Position numbers and translations under genes: made by a program
Part shown: one piece after another, positions 18,882 to 28,014 of the stretch
Position numbering within the stretch: the first letter of the stretch is position 1
How the letters are laid out: each line of letters begins with the position of its first letter
Notes under the pieces: model-generated
Database searches by the model: none
What the model was told of the DNA's origin: nothing
Seen by the model: only the letters and a program-made list of their open reading frames with translations
Assembly: GCF_003001995.1 (NCBI RefSeq)
Contig: NZ_PVNB01000023.1
Span: 1 to 63,060, forward strand
Origin: Orenia metallireducens
GTDB lineage: Bacteria > Bacillota > Halanaerobiia > Halobacteroidales > Halobacteroidaceae
Direction: 5' to 3'
DNA: 63,060 nt

Positions 18882-19874
18882 ATGAGAAGTAGAGTAGTTA
18901 GTCTTTTAGTAGTTATTTTATCATTAGGATTATTAATCGGCTGTTCAAATCAAGGGACAGATAAGGCAGCTGAAGTAGATAAGCCGATTAAAGTAGGGAT
19001 AATTCAAATTGTAGAGCATCCAGCTTTAGATGCAGCAAGAGAAGGTTTTATTGAAGAGTTAGCCACAGCAGGTTATAAAGAGGGAGAAAATATTACTTAT
19101 GATTACAAAAATGCTCAAGGAGATATGGCAACAGCTCAAACTATAGCCAAGCAGTTTGCTTATGATGAATTAGATTTGATCTTAGCAATTGCAACTCCAA
19201 CAGCTCAAGCAGTAGCTAATAGTGTCAAAGAGACTCCAATCTTAATTACCGCAGTTACAGATCCAAAATCAGCTGGTTTAGTAGAGAGTTTAGAAGAGCC
19301 AGGAGCAAATATTACAGGGACTAGTGATTTAACTCCAGTTAAGAAGCAGCTAGAGTTATTGACTGAAATAGTTTCTGATGTTAAGAAGGTTGGGATTATC
19401 TACAATGGAGGAGAGATCAACTCTGTTGTACAGGCGGAATTAGCTGAAAAGGCAGCTAAAGAATTAGGCTTAGAGTTAGTTCCTGTTACAGTCAGTTCAA
19501 GTAATGAGGTTTATCAAGGGGCTCAATCCTTAGTTGGCAGAGTAAAGGCAATTTACGTACCAACTGATAATACAGTAGTATCAGCAATACAATCAGTAGT
19601 AAAAGTAGCCAATGAGAATGACTTACCTTTGGTAGTAGGAGAAGATAATTCTGTAGAAAATGGTGGATTAGCAACTGTAGGTATTAACTATTACCAACTA
19701 GGTCGTCAAACTGCTAAGATGGCAGTTAAAGTATTAGCAGGGGAAGACCCAGCTACAATGCCAATTCAGTATTTAGAGAATACAGATTTAGTTATTAATT
19801 TAAAAGCAGCTAAGGAAATGAATATTGAACTTTCTCGAGAAATTATAGATAGAGCAAAAAAGGTTATTGAATAA
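18882..19874 (+). CDS. ABC transporter substrate-binding lipoprotein (TrpX-like)
   Basis: A 330-residue lipoprotein with signal and lipobox (LLIGC, about residue 21) and a two-lobed periplasmic-binding fold of the ABC_sub_bind (DUF534) family: KVGIIQIVEHPALDAAREGF, ATPTAQAVAN, ITAVTDPKSAGLV, and VPTDNTVVSA. Members work with the permease and ATPase genes that follow and in streptococci bind aromatic amino acids (TrpXYZ). The ligand cannot be read from the sequence. A perfect 42-bp palindromic terminator separates it from the permease gene, so the binding protein is probably made in excess. Confidence 0.85.
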   Translation: MRSRVVSLLVVILSLGLLIGCSNQGTDKAAEVDKPIKVGIIQIVEHPALDAAREGFIEELATAGYKEGENITYDYKNAQGDMATAQTIAKQFAYDELDLILAIATPTAQAVANSVKETPILITAVTDPKSAGLVESLEEPGANITGTSDLTPVKKQLELLTEIVSDVKKVGIIYNGGEINSVVQAELAEKAAKELGLELVPVTVSSSNEVYQGAQSLVGRVKAIYVPTDNTVVSAIQSVVKVANENDLPLVVGEDNSVENGGLATVGINYYQLGRQTAKMAVKVLAGEDPATMPIQYLENTDLVINLKAAKEMNIELSREIIDRAKKVIE

Positions 19875-19900
19875 ATAATTAATAATCACTTTAAATAGTA

Positions 19901-19942
19901 CATTAATAAAGTAACTATGATATCATAGTTACTTTATTAATG
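19901..19942. terminator. 42-bp perfect palindrome between binding protein and permease genes
   Basis: CATTAATAAAGTAACTATGAT is followed at once by its exact reverse complement. The distal arm is T-rich. It probably acts as a partial terminator or mRNA-protecting hairpin that raises expression of the binding protein over the permease. Confidence 0.7.
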
Positions 19943-20018
19943 GGTAATATATAACTGATATTAGTCATTTGGCTATAATTTTGATTAATTGTAAAGGAAT
20001 AGAGTAGGAGGAGTAGTA

Positions 20019-20912
20019 ATGAATATAAGTGTTTTTTTAAGTTCTGTTGAGCAGGGATTAGTCTATGCAATTATGGCTTTAGGGGTCTATTTGACCTTTA
20101 GAATATTAGATTTTCCTGATTTGACTGTAGATGGGAGCTTTCCCTTGGGGGCGGCAGTAGCAGCTAAGTTGATCTATTCAGGATGGAATCCTGTAGTAGC
20201 AATTATCTTAGCTTTATTAGCTGGAATATTAGCTGGAACTTTAACAGGTATCTTAAATACTAAATTAAAGATAACTGGATTATTATCGGGAATATTGACG
20301 ATGACAGCACTTTATTCGATTAATTTAAGGATTATGGGAAGAGCCAATATATCATTATTAGGCAAGAATAAAATATTTAACTTATTAACTAGTTTAGGAA
20401 TATCGGAAAAAGCAAGTACTTTTATATTCTTCTTTGTAGTTGTGCTAATAGTTAAATTGTTAATTGATTGGTTCTTAAAGACGGAGCTAGGTTTAGCACT
20501 AAGGGCAACTGGTGATAATAAGCAGATGGTTAGAAGTTTAGGAGTAAATACAGATTTAACTGTAATCTTAGGTTTAGGACTATCTAATGGATTAGTAGCA
20601 TTAGCTGGTGCTTTAGTAGCTCAACACCAAGGATTTACCGATGTTAAGATGGGGATAGGTATGATTATTATTGGTTTAGCATCAGTGATTATAGGTGAGG
20701 CTATAGTCAGAAATAAAACCATTAAATGGGCTACTTTAGGAGTTGTTTTGGGTTCAGTTATCTACAGACTGGTTATTACTATCGCATTACGAATGCGTTT
20801 GAACCCAAATGATTTAAAATTAATTACTGCTATTTTAGTAATTGGAGCACTAGGAGCACCAGCGATTAAAGAGCAATTTAGCTTTAAAAGGTTACAAGGG
20901 GGTGCTAAGTAA
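20019..20912 (+). CDS. ABC transporter permease (TrpY-like)
   Basis: A 297-residue integral membrane protein with about eight hydrophobic segments and the branched-chain-type permease family pattern (ALGVYLTFRILDFPDLTVDGSFPLGA near the start, LGLALRATGDNKQMVRSLGVN in a cytoplasmic loop). It forms the channel of the importer with the flanking genes. AGGAGGAG precedes ATG 20019, and the stop overlaps the ATPase start. Confidence 0.88.
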   Translation: MNISVFLSSVEQGLVYAIMALGVYLTFRILDFPDLTVDGSFPLGAAVAAKLIYSGWNPVVAIILALLAGILAGTLTGILNTKLKITGLLSGILTMTALYSINLRIMGRANISLLGKNKIFNLLTSLGISEKASTFIFFFVVVLIVKLLIDWFLKTELGLALRATGDNKQMVRSLGVNTDLTVILGLGLSNGLVALAGALVAQHQGFTDVKMGIGMIIIGLASVIIGEAIVRNKTIKWATLGVVLGSVIYRLVITIALRMRLNPNDLKLITAILVIGALGAPAIKEQFSFKRLQGGAK

Positions 20913-21709
20913 TGCTTAAAGTTATCGGTGGAGTTAAAGTTTTTAATAAGGGGACTATCAATGAGAAGGTGGCCCTACGGGGTGTGAATTTGGAGATGGA
21001 TAAGGGTGAATTTATCACAGTTATTGGTAGTAATGGTGCTGGTAAATCGACTTTATTGAATGTGATTGCAGGAAATCTAATTTTAGATCAAGGTCAGGTG
21101 ATTGTTGATGATAAGGACTTAACAAATAAGTCTGACCATCAGCGAGCAAATTTAATCAGCAGAGTCTTTCAAGACCCTTTACAGGGAACAGCAGCTTCTA
21201 TGACCATTGCTGAGAACCTGGTCTTAGCTTTAAAAAGAGGCTCACGTTTAGGATTAGGAATTGGTGTGAAAGCTGCTAGGCGTAAGAAGTTTCAAGAGGC
21301 TTTAAGTATCCTAAATTTAGGCTTAGAGGATAGGCTAGATGATAAGGTTGGGCTATTATCGGGTGGTCAACGGCAGGCACTCACCTTGATAATGGCAACT
21401 TTGCAGAAGCCAAAGGTATTATTATTAGATGAACATACTGCAGCTTTAGATCCAAAAACAGCTCAGAATATTATAGAGATTACTCAGAAATTAGTAAAGC
21501 GTCATGAGTTGACGACTTTGATGGTTACCCATGATTTAGACCACGCTATAGAGTTGGGTACTAGAACTATCATGATGAATAATGGTAATATTATCTTGGA
21601 TGTCAAAGGTGAAGAGCGAGAAGGAATGACTATAGATGATTTATTGGATAAGTTTACTAAGGTCAGTGGTCATCGACTGACTAATGATAGAATATTGTTA
21701 GCTCAGTAA
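20912..21709 (+). CDS. ABC transporter ATP-binding protein (TrpZ-like)
   Basis: A 265-residue ATPase with Walker A GSNGAGKST (about residue 38), Q-loop near RVFQDP, signature LSGGQRQALTL, Walker B VLLLDEHTAALD and switch histidine VTHDLDHA. The glutamate after the Walker B aspartate is followed by HTAALD, as in TrpZ-type proteins. ATG overlaps the permease stop (TAATG), indicating translational coupling. Confidence 0.92.
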   Translation: MLKVIGGVKVFNKGTINEKVALRGVNLEMDKGEFITVIGSNGAGKSTLLNVIAGNLILDQGQVIVDDKDLTNKSDHQRANLISRVFQDPLQGTAASMTIAENLVLALKRGSRLGLGIGVKAARRKKFQEALSILNLGLEDRLDDKVGLLSGGQRQALTLIMATLQKPKVLLLDEHTAALDPKTAQNIIEITQKLVKRHELTTLMVTHDLDHAIELGTRTIMMNNGNIILDVKGEEREGMTIDDLLDKFTKVSGHRLTNDRILLAQ

Positions 21710-21800
21710 GCTATTATCAAATATCTTTTAGTCTTGACAACTGAATGTCTTTATTTTAAAATGTATTTAGTCTGTTAAATCTGTAATAAATTGAGATAAA

Positions 21801-21846
21801 ATATATATCATATTAACATATATGTTAATATGATATATATTTTTTT
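21801..21846 (+). terminator. 40-bp palindromic terminator after the ABC operon
   Basis: ATATATATCATATTAACATA is followed by its exact reverse complement and a T6 tract. It ends only about 5 nt before the ribosome binding site of the next gene, so it could also attenuate that gene. Confidence 0.8.
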
Positions 21847-21862
21847 GGTTAGGAGGTAAACT

Positions 21863-22225
21863 ATGACAAAGGGGCAGTTGGAAGCAGCAATCAGCAGAGA
21901 ATTGACACAATGGGAGAAGGACTTTTTAGGTCGAGGACCAGTTATGGTTAAGACCGACATTATGCGGGATATGATAATAGTTGTTTTAAAGGGGCTGTTA
22001 ACACCCGCTGAACATAAGCTGTCTGAGACAACTGAAGGTTTATTGTCCATTAAAAGAATTCGTGCTGATCTGTTAGAAGCAGGACGAGAAAAGCTAGGAG
22101 AGATCATTAAAGAGCAGACTGGTGAAGAAGTAGTTATATTCCATAGTGATATCAGTACAAGAACTGGTGAAAGAATCATGGTCTTTAAATTATCTGCTGA
22201 TTTAGAGGAGAAGATAGGTTCTTAA
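21863..22225 (+). CDS. MpsC/DUF2294 family protein
   Basis: A 120-residue protein of the DUF2294 (now Na+-translocating membrane-potential system, MpsC) family: ISRELTQWEKDFLGRGPVMVKTDIMRDMIIVVLKGLLTPAEHKL, then RADLLEAGREKLGEIIKEQTGEEVV and FHSDISTRTGERIMVF. It has no membrane segment. MpsC is known from a staphylococcal bicarbonate-concentrating system, but partners MpsA and MpsB are not adjacent. AGGAGG precedes ATG 21863 by 7 nt. Confidence 0.8.
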   Translation: MTKGQLEAAISRELTQWEKDFLGRGPVMVKTDIMRDMIIVVLKGLLTPAEHKLSETTEGLLSIKRIRADLLEAGREKLGEIIKEQTGEEVVIFHSDISTRTGERIMVFKLSADLEEKIGS

Positions 22226-22326
22226 TAAAGGAATAATAAGATTTAAAAGGTAACTAAGCTCTGACAGAGCTAACTTGATTATTTTATAAACTGATAATCA
22301 TCAATTTTGTCTTTGCAAGAAAATAC

Positions 22327-22355
22327 TTGACAAGGTGATGTTATATCGATATAAT
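22327..22355 (+). promoter_or_regulatory. Consensus sigma-A promoter in the 22.3-kb gap
   Basis: TTGACA (22327-22332), a 17-nt spacer and TATAAT (22350-22355) match the consensus at every position. The nearest coding start is over 560 nt away and beyond a strong terminator. Confidence 0.85.
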
Positions 22356-22361
22356 AAGGAA

Positions 22362-22640
22362 AGTAATTACTGTGGTATGTTAAATATTGGTTAGTTTGTA
22401 TTTAAAGATTACTTTAAAATCAAAAATGGCTGATAATAGTAATGGAAATAAATATTGAATTTTTAATGCTATCTTGAAAAGATATATGTTAGTTAGTCTA
22501 GTTAAGATAGTATTATGGTAACATATAAAATAGAAAACCGAGTTGGCAGGCAGAAGAAGGGTATAAGATACCAGTCCTATGTAGGTCAACACCAGATTAG
22601 CTAAGATTAATCTTAGCTAATCTGGTGTTGACCTTTTTTT
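22362..22640 (+). ncRNA. Candidate noncoding RNA between promoter and terminator
   Basis: A transcript of about 280 nt is bounded by the consensus promoter and by a 50-bp perfect palindrome (22584-22633) with a T7 tail. It holds no open reading frame with a ribosome binding site. It may be a free-standing small RNA or a terminated leader for the OFA transporter gene at 22919. I did not recognise a known riboswitch motif. Confidence 0.55.
22584..22640 (+). terminator. Very strong intrinsic terminator
   Basis: GGTCAACACCAGATTAGCTA opens a 25-bp arm that is followed without a loop by its exact reverse complement and a T7 tract. Confidence 0.92.
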
Positions 22641-22918
22641 ATGTTCTTAAACATAGAGGCTAAGAACCTTTAATCAAAGAAGGTAGTTGTAAAGGTTTAT
22701 AGACTTATAAGAGTAGATTAGTTATTATTATTATTAATTTGGAGAATATAAGTACTGATAATACCTTTAGTATATCTTATCTTTTAATTTAATAAGCATG
22801 CTAAAATATAGTGAGTTTTTATTAATATTAGGCTGTCATTGGGTGAATTTATTTTTATAGCTATGTTATCATAATTTCAATTAATAAAATTATTAAATAA
22901 TAAGGAGGATGAATTGAT

Positions 22919-24151
22919 TTGGAAAGTATATCAAATTCGAATATTTCTAAAGGAAATAAGAGGTGGTTATATATACCTTTAGGATTGATAATCTTTATGT
23001 GCATGGGGACAGTCTATGCTTGGAGTGTATTTAGAAAGCCTATAGAGGAGATATTTAATATTGGTGCTACTGAAAGTGGCTTACCTTATATGTTCTTTTT
23101 AGTGGCTTATGCGCTAGGAATGCCGATTGCAGGAGGATTAATAGATAAGTATGGTCCTAGAGTAATGACTATAGTTGGAGGATTAATCGTTTCAATTGGT
23201 TGGATTGCATCAGGCTTTGCTTCTAATATAACTATGTTGATTATTACCTATGGTATAATTGCAGGTGGAGGAGTAGGGATAGCTTATGGAGCTCCTATGG
23301 CGGTAGCTGCTAAATGGTTTCCTGATAAGAAGGGATTGGCGGTAGGTTTGACCTTAGGTGGTTTTGGTCTATCCCCTTTTGTAACTGCTCCTGTGGCAAA
23401 TTGGTTGGTAAATTCTTATGGACCTTTTCAGACCTTTAGAATCTTAGGTATAGCCTTTGCTATTATTATTACAGTTTTAGCATTACCGTTGAAGTTTCCA
23501 GAAAGAGAGTTGGAGGGTGATGACGATAATCAAAAAGATAGCACGCTAGGTGTAAGAGATTTAACTGCTAAAGAGATGATAAAGACATCAACTTTTTATG
23601 GTCTGTGGCTCTGTTTTGTAATAGGAACACTGGTAGGTTTAATGGCTATTGGAATTTCAAGCCCTGTAGCTGAGGAAGTTGTTAAGTTAGATGCTAGTAC
23701 AGCAGCCTTTATGGTCTCCTTTTTTGCTATCTTCAATGGAATAGGGCGACCTATTTTTGGAAGTATTACAGATAGCCTCAACCCTAAGAAAGCTGCTATT
23801 ATTTCATATACATTGATAATTGTAGCATCGATTTTAATGCTAAATACTGGCGAAGGGAATGTATTTTTATATGGATTGGCTTTTGCTATATTCTGGTTGA
23901 ACCTTGGTGGTTGGTTAGCGATAGCACCTGCTGCTATAGGAATCTTCTTTGGAGCAAAGAACTATAGTAAGAATTATGGATTCTTATTTACTGCTTATGG
24001 GGTAGGAGCTGTATTAGGGAATCTGCTGGCAGGTAAGTTAAGAGATATACTAGGAAGTTATTTATATACCTTCTATCCAACGATAGGACTTGCAGTTTTA
24101 GGTATAATCATTGCTGTTTTAATGTTAAAGGAGCCCAAAATTGAAAATTAA
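22919..24151 (+). CDS. OFA family MFS transporter
   Basis: A 410-residue transporter with 12 predicted membrane helices. It matches the oxalate/formate antiporter branch of the major facilitator superfamily: MGTVYAWSVFRKPIEE in helix 1, GGLIDKYGPRVM in the first cytoplasmic loop, and AAKWFPDKKGLAVGLTLGGFGLSPF. Substrates in this family are small carboxylates, so the cargo is not settled. The TTG start at 22919 follows AAGGAGG by 10 nt; no in-frame ATG is near. A terminator follows. The upstream 280 nt after the ncRNA terminator are AT-rich and hold no visible gene. Confidence 0.9.
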   Translation: MESISNSNISKGNKRWLYIPLGLIIFMCMGTVYAWSVFRKPIEEIFNIGATESGLPYMFFLVAYALGMPIAGGLIDKYGPRVMTIVGGLIVSIGWIASGFASNITMLIITYGIIAGGGVGIAYGAPMAVAAKWFPDKKGLAVGLTLGGFGLSPFVTAPVANWLVNSYGPFQTFRILGIAFAIIITVLALPLKFPERELEGDDDNQKDSTLGVRDLTAKEMIKTSTFYGLWLCFVIGTLVGLMAIGISSPVAEEVVKLDASTAAFMVSFFAIFNGIGRPIFGSITDSLNPKKAAIISYTLIIVASILMLNTGEGNVFLYGLAFAIFWLNLGGWLAIAPAAIGIFFGAKNYSKNYGFLFTAYGVGAVLGNLLAGKLRDILGSYLYTFYPTIGLAVLGIIIAVLMLKEPKIEN

Positions 24152-24156
24152 TTTTG

Positions 24157-24193
24157 ATAAAGGATGCAATTTTGCATCCTTTATATTTTTTTA
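24157..24193 (+). terminator. Terminator after the OFA transporter gene
   Basis: ATAAAGGATGCAA pairs with TTGCATCCTTTAT across a TT loop, then a T-rich tail. Confidence 0.88.
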
Positions 24194-24404
24194 TAGCTTA
24201 ATTGATTATAAAATTAGAAGGTATTTCCACCAGTTTAGTATAAATACTATAATTAAGTCCTGTATGATTAATATAATTACAGGCTATGCTAGCTTAATAT
24301 CCTTATAAAGAAGCATTTTTTACTAGCATGAGCTGTATTAATAATAAGCTTTAAGAATAGAGAGAATAGTTTTAAGAAATCTTAAGTTAAGGAGGGTGAA
24401 ATTA

Positions 24405-25613
24405 ATGAAAAAGTTAGTAATAGTAGGAAGTGGTATAGCTGCTATTAGTGCAATTAAGGCTATTAGAGAGTATGATAAGGAATGTAGGATCGAGTTGTTT
24501 GGAGAAGAGAGTAGCTATCCCTATAATCGTATCAAACTATCAAAGGGGTTAATGGATGATATTAATGTAGATAAAATTTTATTAGAAAAGAGAGAATGGT
24601 ATGATGAGAATGATGTAGAGATTTATTTAGATACTAGGGTTACTGCGATAGATCCAGAGAATAACGAGGTGATCTTAGATAATGGTGAGCGGGTTAGTTA
24701 TAGTAAGTTAGTATTGGCTAATGGGGCTAGAAATTCAGCTCCACCGATTAGTGGAATAGATAAAGAAGGGGTCTTTACTCTAAGAAAAGTGGTAGATTCT
24801 AGGGCGATTAAAGAGTATGCAGAGGATAGTAATCAGGTCTTAATTATTGGTGGAGGAGTATTGGGCTTAGAGATGGCATGGACTCTTAGCCAAGCAGGTA
24901 AAGAGGTTATGGTAGCTGAGATATGCCCTTATCTGATGCCAGAACAGTTAGATGAAAAGGCTTGTCAGATATTAGAAGAGAAGGTTAAAGAACATAATAT
25001 TGAGATTTTAGCTGGCACATCAATTGAGAAGATAGTCGGAGAAGATAAGGTAGAAGCTTTTATAACTGGTAAAGGTGAGAAACGAGAATGTGATATGGCG
25101 ATTTACTCTACTGGAATTAGACCAAATTTGGATATATTAGAAGGAACTGATATAGAGACTGACTTTGGGGTTGTCGTAAATAATAGGATGCAGACAAATT
25201 ATCCTGATATCTATGCTGTTGGTGATGTATCAGAGCTTGATAATAAGGGTTTTGGTCTCTGGCCGATTGCTATTGAGCAAGGGAAGATAGCAGGATATAA
25301 TATTATAGGTCAAGAGGATGTTTATCAACATATTATTCCAACAGTTATGCTTAATGCCTTTGGACTATCTCTATTTGCTATAGGGGATAATGATGAGCAA
25401 GATGGGATAGATATAATTAGTGAAGAGCAAGAGGATAAGTATATCAAGGTCTTAATTAAAGATAGAGTTATCATTGGTGCTATTGTGATAGGGGATATGA
25501 GTAAGTCGGTTACTCTAAGAAAGGCTATCAAGCAAAGTTTAGAATTAGGTTATTTAGATTTTGATAATGTATCAGTTTCAAAGTTAATAGAGATAATAAA
25601 GAGTAAGCAGTGA
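24405..25613 (+). CDS. NAD(P)/FAD-dependent oxidoreductase (NADH-rubredoxin reductase-like)
   Basis: A 402-residue flavoprotein of the nitrite reductase/rubredoxin reductase type. It shows FAD-binding VGSGIAAIS at the N-terminus, YPYNRIKLSKGL, LANGARN, the NAD-binding VLIIGGGVLGLEMAW (about residue 145) and a second FAD motif IYAVGDVSEL (about 275). No disulfide or iron-sulfur motif is seen. Electrons could flow to rubredoxin-type partners such as the flavodiiron and rubrerythrin proteins 6-8 kb away, but this is inference. ATG 24405 has AAGGAGGGTGA just before it; GTG 24396 lies within that site. A DUF1450 gene follows 61 nt later. Confidence 0.85.
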   Translation: MKKLVIVGSGIAAISAIKAIREYDKECRIELFGEESSYPYNRIKLSKGLMDDINVDKILLEKREWYDENDVEIYLDTRVTAIDPENNEVILDNGERVSYSKLVLANGARNSAPPISGIDKEGVFTLRKVVDSRAIKEYAEDSNQVLIIGGGVLGLEMAWTLSQAGKEVMVAEICPYLMPEQLDEKACQILEEKVKEHNIEILAGTSIEKIVGEDKVEAFITGKGEKRECDMAIYSTGIRPNLDILEGTDIETDFGVVVNNRMQTNYPDIYAVGDVSELDNKGFGLWPIAIEQGKIAGYNIIGQEDVYQHIIPTVMLNAFGLSLFAIGDNDEQDGIDIISEEQEDKYIKVLIKDRVIIGAIVIGDMSKSVTLRKAIKQSLELGYLDFDNVSVSKLIEIIKSKQ

Positions 25614-25674
25614 ACTTTGACTATTAGTATTATACTTAGGAATCATCACTTATTAATTTTGGAGGTGAGCTGTA

Positions 25675-25893
25675 ATGGCGATAGTAAGTTTTTGTGAGAA
25701 CAATTTTGTTCATGGGGTGGAAGAGTTAGTAGATAGAATAGAAGAAGAACTTGATGGTGCTAGTGTAGAGATTGAAGCCTGTTTGGGTTTTTGTGGAGAT
25801 TGTGCTATGGGACCCTTTGCCTTGGTAGATGAGGAGTTTTTGCAAGCAGAGACAGTAGACGATTTATATGAAATGATTAAAAAAGGAGTTTGA
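25675..25893 (+). CDS. DUF1450 family cysteine-containing protein
   Basis: A 72-residue acidic protein of the DUF1450/YuzB type. Cysteines occur at residue 7 and in EACLGFCGDCAMGPFALVD (C36, C40, C43), a thioredoxin-like ferredoxin arrangement that may hold an Fe-S cluster. Function unknown. It follows the flavoprotein gene with GGAGGTGA at good spacing and may be its electron-transfer partner. Confidence 0.75.
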   Translation: MAIVSFCENNFVHGVEELVDRIEEELDGASVEIEACLGFCGDCAMGPFALVDEEFLQAETVDDLYEMIKKGV

Positions 25894-25900
25894 ACTTTGA

Positions 25901-25924
25901 CCTCGTCTTATAGGCGGGGTTTTG
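25901..25924 (+). terminator. Terminator after the DUF1450 gene
   Basis: CCTCGTC pairs with GGCGGGG (two G-T pairs) followed by TTTT. A second hairpin, CAAGCCT-TTAG-AGGCTTG at 25944-25961, lies between the two converging genes. Confidence 0.7.
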
Positions 25925-25974
25925 ACTTTATATTATGTAGTGCCAAGCCTTTAGAGGCTTGACTTATCACAAAG

Positions 25975-26982
25975 CTATCTTCTATACGCAGCTAGTGATA
26001 ATAAATCATCAACAGTAACCATTTCAATACCTTTTTCTTGTAATGTTTCAATAATAGTTGGAAGTGCATTGATAGTTGGCATTAGGCTTTGACCTTTTCC
26101 TCCAGCCGAGTGGAAGAGAATAATCGCACCTTCATGGATATCTGGTAATGTTCTAGCTAGTACCTCTTCTTTAGTCTTAGCTTTCCAATCTAAGGTGTCT
26201 ACAGACCAATGGATTACCTTATAACCCATATTATTAAGTTGTTCTAAAGTAGAAGTATTTGCAGCACCATAAGGTGGTCTCATAAGTTTAGGTCTCTTAC
26301 TAATAATCTTTTTGATAGAGTTATCTGTATCAGCCATATCCTGCTCTAATTCATACTCATTTAGAGTGTTTAGGTTAGCATGATCCCAAGAATGGTTGGC
26401 GATAGTGTGACCTTCTTCATAGATTCTCTTAACTATACTTGGATTCTTTTCTACTCTCTCTCCAACTAAGAAGAAGGTAGCTTTAACATTATATTTCTTC
26501 AATACGTCAAGTACTTGAGGAGTATAAACTGGGTCTGGTCCATCATCAAAGGTTAAGGCTACCTTCATAGTATTAGGACCTTTACGGTATATTTTTTTAA
26601 TATTTTCTTCTCTCTTTGGTTCTGCTATAACAACATCATTATTATTTATCCAATTGATATTGCTGTAATCTGTATTAAAGGAACTATTAGAACTTTTTCT
26701 GGTATCACTAGTCACCCTGCTAAAATTATAAGAGTTCGAACTTGTTTTTTTATCAATAGAAGGTAGACTTAGTGCTTGTCCAGAATATATAATATTAGGG
26801 TTACTAATATTATTGATCCTAATTAAATCAGTGATTGAGGTATTAAATTTTTTGGCAATTGTAAATAAAGAGTCACCTGACTGAATTCTATAGGCTTCAC
26901 TAGCGTAACTATTTGCTGCTACTGCAAAGATTAATATTAGAGATAATATAAGTGCAACTATATATTGTCTATTTTTGATCAT
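25975..26982 (-). CDS. LysM-polysaccharide deacetylase
   Basis: A 335-residue secreted enzyme. Residues 1-27 form a signal peptide ending ANSYA-S. A LysM domain follows (YRIQSGDSLFTIAKKFNTS to IYSGQALSLP, about 30-75), then a Ser/Asn-rich linker and a NodB domain (about 140-325). Catalytic motifs are intact: TFDDGPD, HSWDH, RPPYGA, DTLDW and ILFHS. LysM should bind peptidoglycan, and the enzyme probably removes N-acetyl groups from glycan; such proteins occur in spore cortex or wall modification. GGAGG lies 11 nt before the ATG. Confidence 0.93.
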   Translation of the reverse strand: MIKNRQYIVALILSLILIFAVAANSYASEAYRIQSGDSLFTIAKKFNTSITDLIRINNISNPNIIYSGQALSLPSIDKKTSSNSYNFSRVTSDTRKSSNSSFNTDYSNINWINNNDVVIAEPKREENIKKIYRKGPNTMKVALTFDDGPDPVYTPQVLDVLKKYNVKATFFLVGERVEKNPSIVKRIYEEGHTIANHSWDHANLNTLNEYELEQDMADTDNSIKKIISKRPKLMRPPYGAANTSTLEQLNNMGYKVIHWSVDTLDWKAKTKEEVLARTLPDIHEGAIILFHSAGGKGQSLMPTINALPTIIETLQEKGIEMVTVDDLLSLAAYRR

Positions 26983-27215
26983 ATCTTCATATACCTCCTT
27001 TTTTATTGGCTGTGATTAGAATAACATATGTTAGGTACAATCTCAATCTGTAATTTTTGGGAAGATAAATACATTTTATAGAATTTAATAACAAATAATA
27101 GTGGTTAAAAAATTAAAAGTCAACAAAGAACTTTATAATCAAACTTGAGTTTAAGGTTAATTAAGTTGAAAACTTAAACTTATACCCAGACTTAATAATG
27201 GAAGGAGCTAGAGTT

Positions 27216-27914
27216 ATGGCAAAGGTAGTGATGGATAGAGAACTTAAAGAAGGAAGACTGCTTACAAGAGAGAATAGGTTTGTAGCTAAAGTTGAGTTAG
27301 AGGGAGAAGAAGTAATAGCTTATGTACCTAATCCAGGACGGATGGAGGAGTTAATGATTCCAGGGACTAAAGTTTTTGTAGCTCATTACCCTAAAGCCAA
27401 TCGGAAGACCGAGTATAGTCTATTGTTAGTAGATTATAATGATAATTTAATATCTATAGATAGCCATTTGACCAATAGGTTGGTAGAGAATGCCCTCTTA
27501 GAAGGTGATTTGGTTCAATTTAGGGGTTATGAAGAGATTAAGCCAGAGTATACTTATGGTAATAGTCGCTTAGATTTTTATTTAAGAGGAAAGGGTAAGA
27601 AGTGTCTAATTGAGGTTAAGTCTGCAACTTTGGTAGAAGAGGGAGTGGCTAAATTTCCAGATGCTCCAACTAAAAGGGGGAGACGCCATTTAGATGAATT
27701 AATTAAAGCACATCAGGAAGGTTATAGGGTAGCAGTAATCTTTATCATTCAAAGAGCTGATGCCTATAAGTTTACTCCCCATCAGAGAATAGATCTAAAG
27801 TTTGCAGAGAAATTGAAGGAAGCTGCTGAAAATGGTGTAGAAATTTATGCTTATAATTGCAATATAAGTACTACAGAAGTCAGTATCAACCAAACAGTAG
27901 AGGTTGATGTATAA
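27216..27914 (+). CDS. sfsA: SfsA family DNA-binding protein/nuclease
   Basis: A 232-residue SfsA protein: RENRFVAKVELEGEEVIAYVPNPGRMEEL, DYNDNLISIDSHLTNRLV, and the nuclease-like core SRLDFYL, CLIEVKSATL, FPDAPTKRGRRHL. The D..EVK arrangement fits the PD-(D/E)XK fold. ATG 27216 is preferred since AAGGAG lies 8 nt upstream; the ATG at 27198 precedes that site. Confidence 0.92.
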   Translation: MAKVVMDRELKEGRLLTRENRFVAKVELEGEEVIAYVPNPGRMEELMIPGTKVFVAHYPKANRKTEYSLLLVDYNDNLISIDSHLTNRLVENALLEGDLVQFRGYEEIKPEYTYGNSRLDFYLRGKGKKCLIEVKSATLVEEGVAKFPDAPTKRGRRHLDELIKAHQEGYRVAVIFIIQRADAYKFTPHQRIDLKFAEKLKEAAENGVEIYAYNCNISTTEVSINQTVEVDV

Positions 27915-27951
27915 GATTAACTATGATGATACAAAATATAAAGGATAATTA

Positions 27952-27980
27952 TTGACAAATATCTGTTAAAGTGTTAGACT
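27952..27980 (+). promoter_or_regulatory. Promoter of the metK leader
   Basis: TTGACA (27952-27957), 17 nt, and TAGACT (27975-27980), about 30 nt upstream of the SAM riboswitch. Confidence 0.65.
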
Positions 27981-28014
27981 AATGGAGATAATAAAATTAT
28001 CAAAAAAAGAATAA

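Noticed and set aside
21808-22179. 123-codon open frame opposite the MpsC-like gene
   Set aside because: The sense frame is a recognised family; the antisense frame has no family features.
24405-25613. Annotation as assimilatory nitrite reductase NirB
   Set aside because: Only the flavin domain is present; the siroheme and Fe-S regions of NirB are missing.
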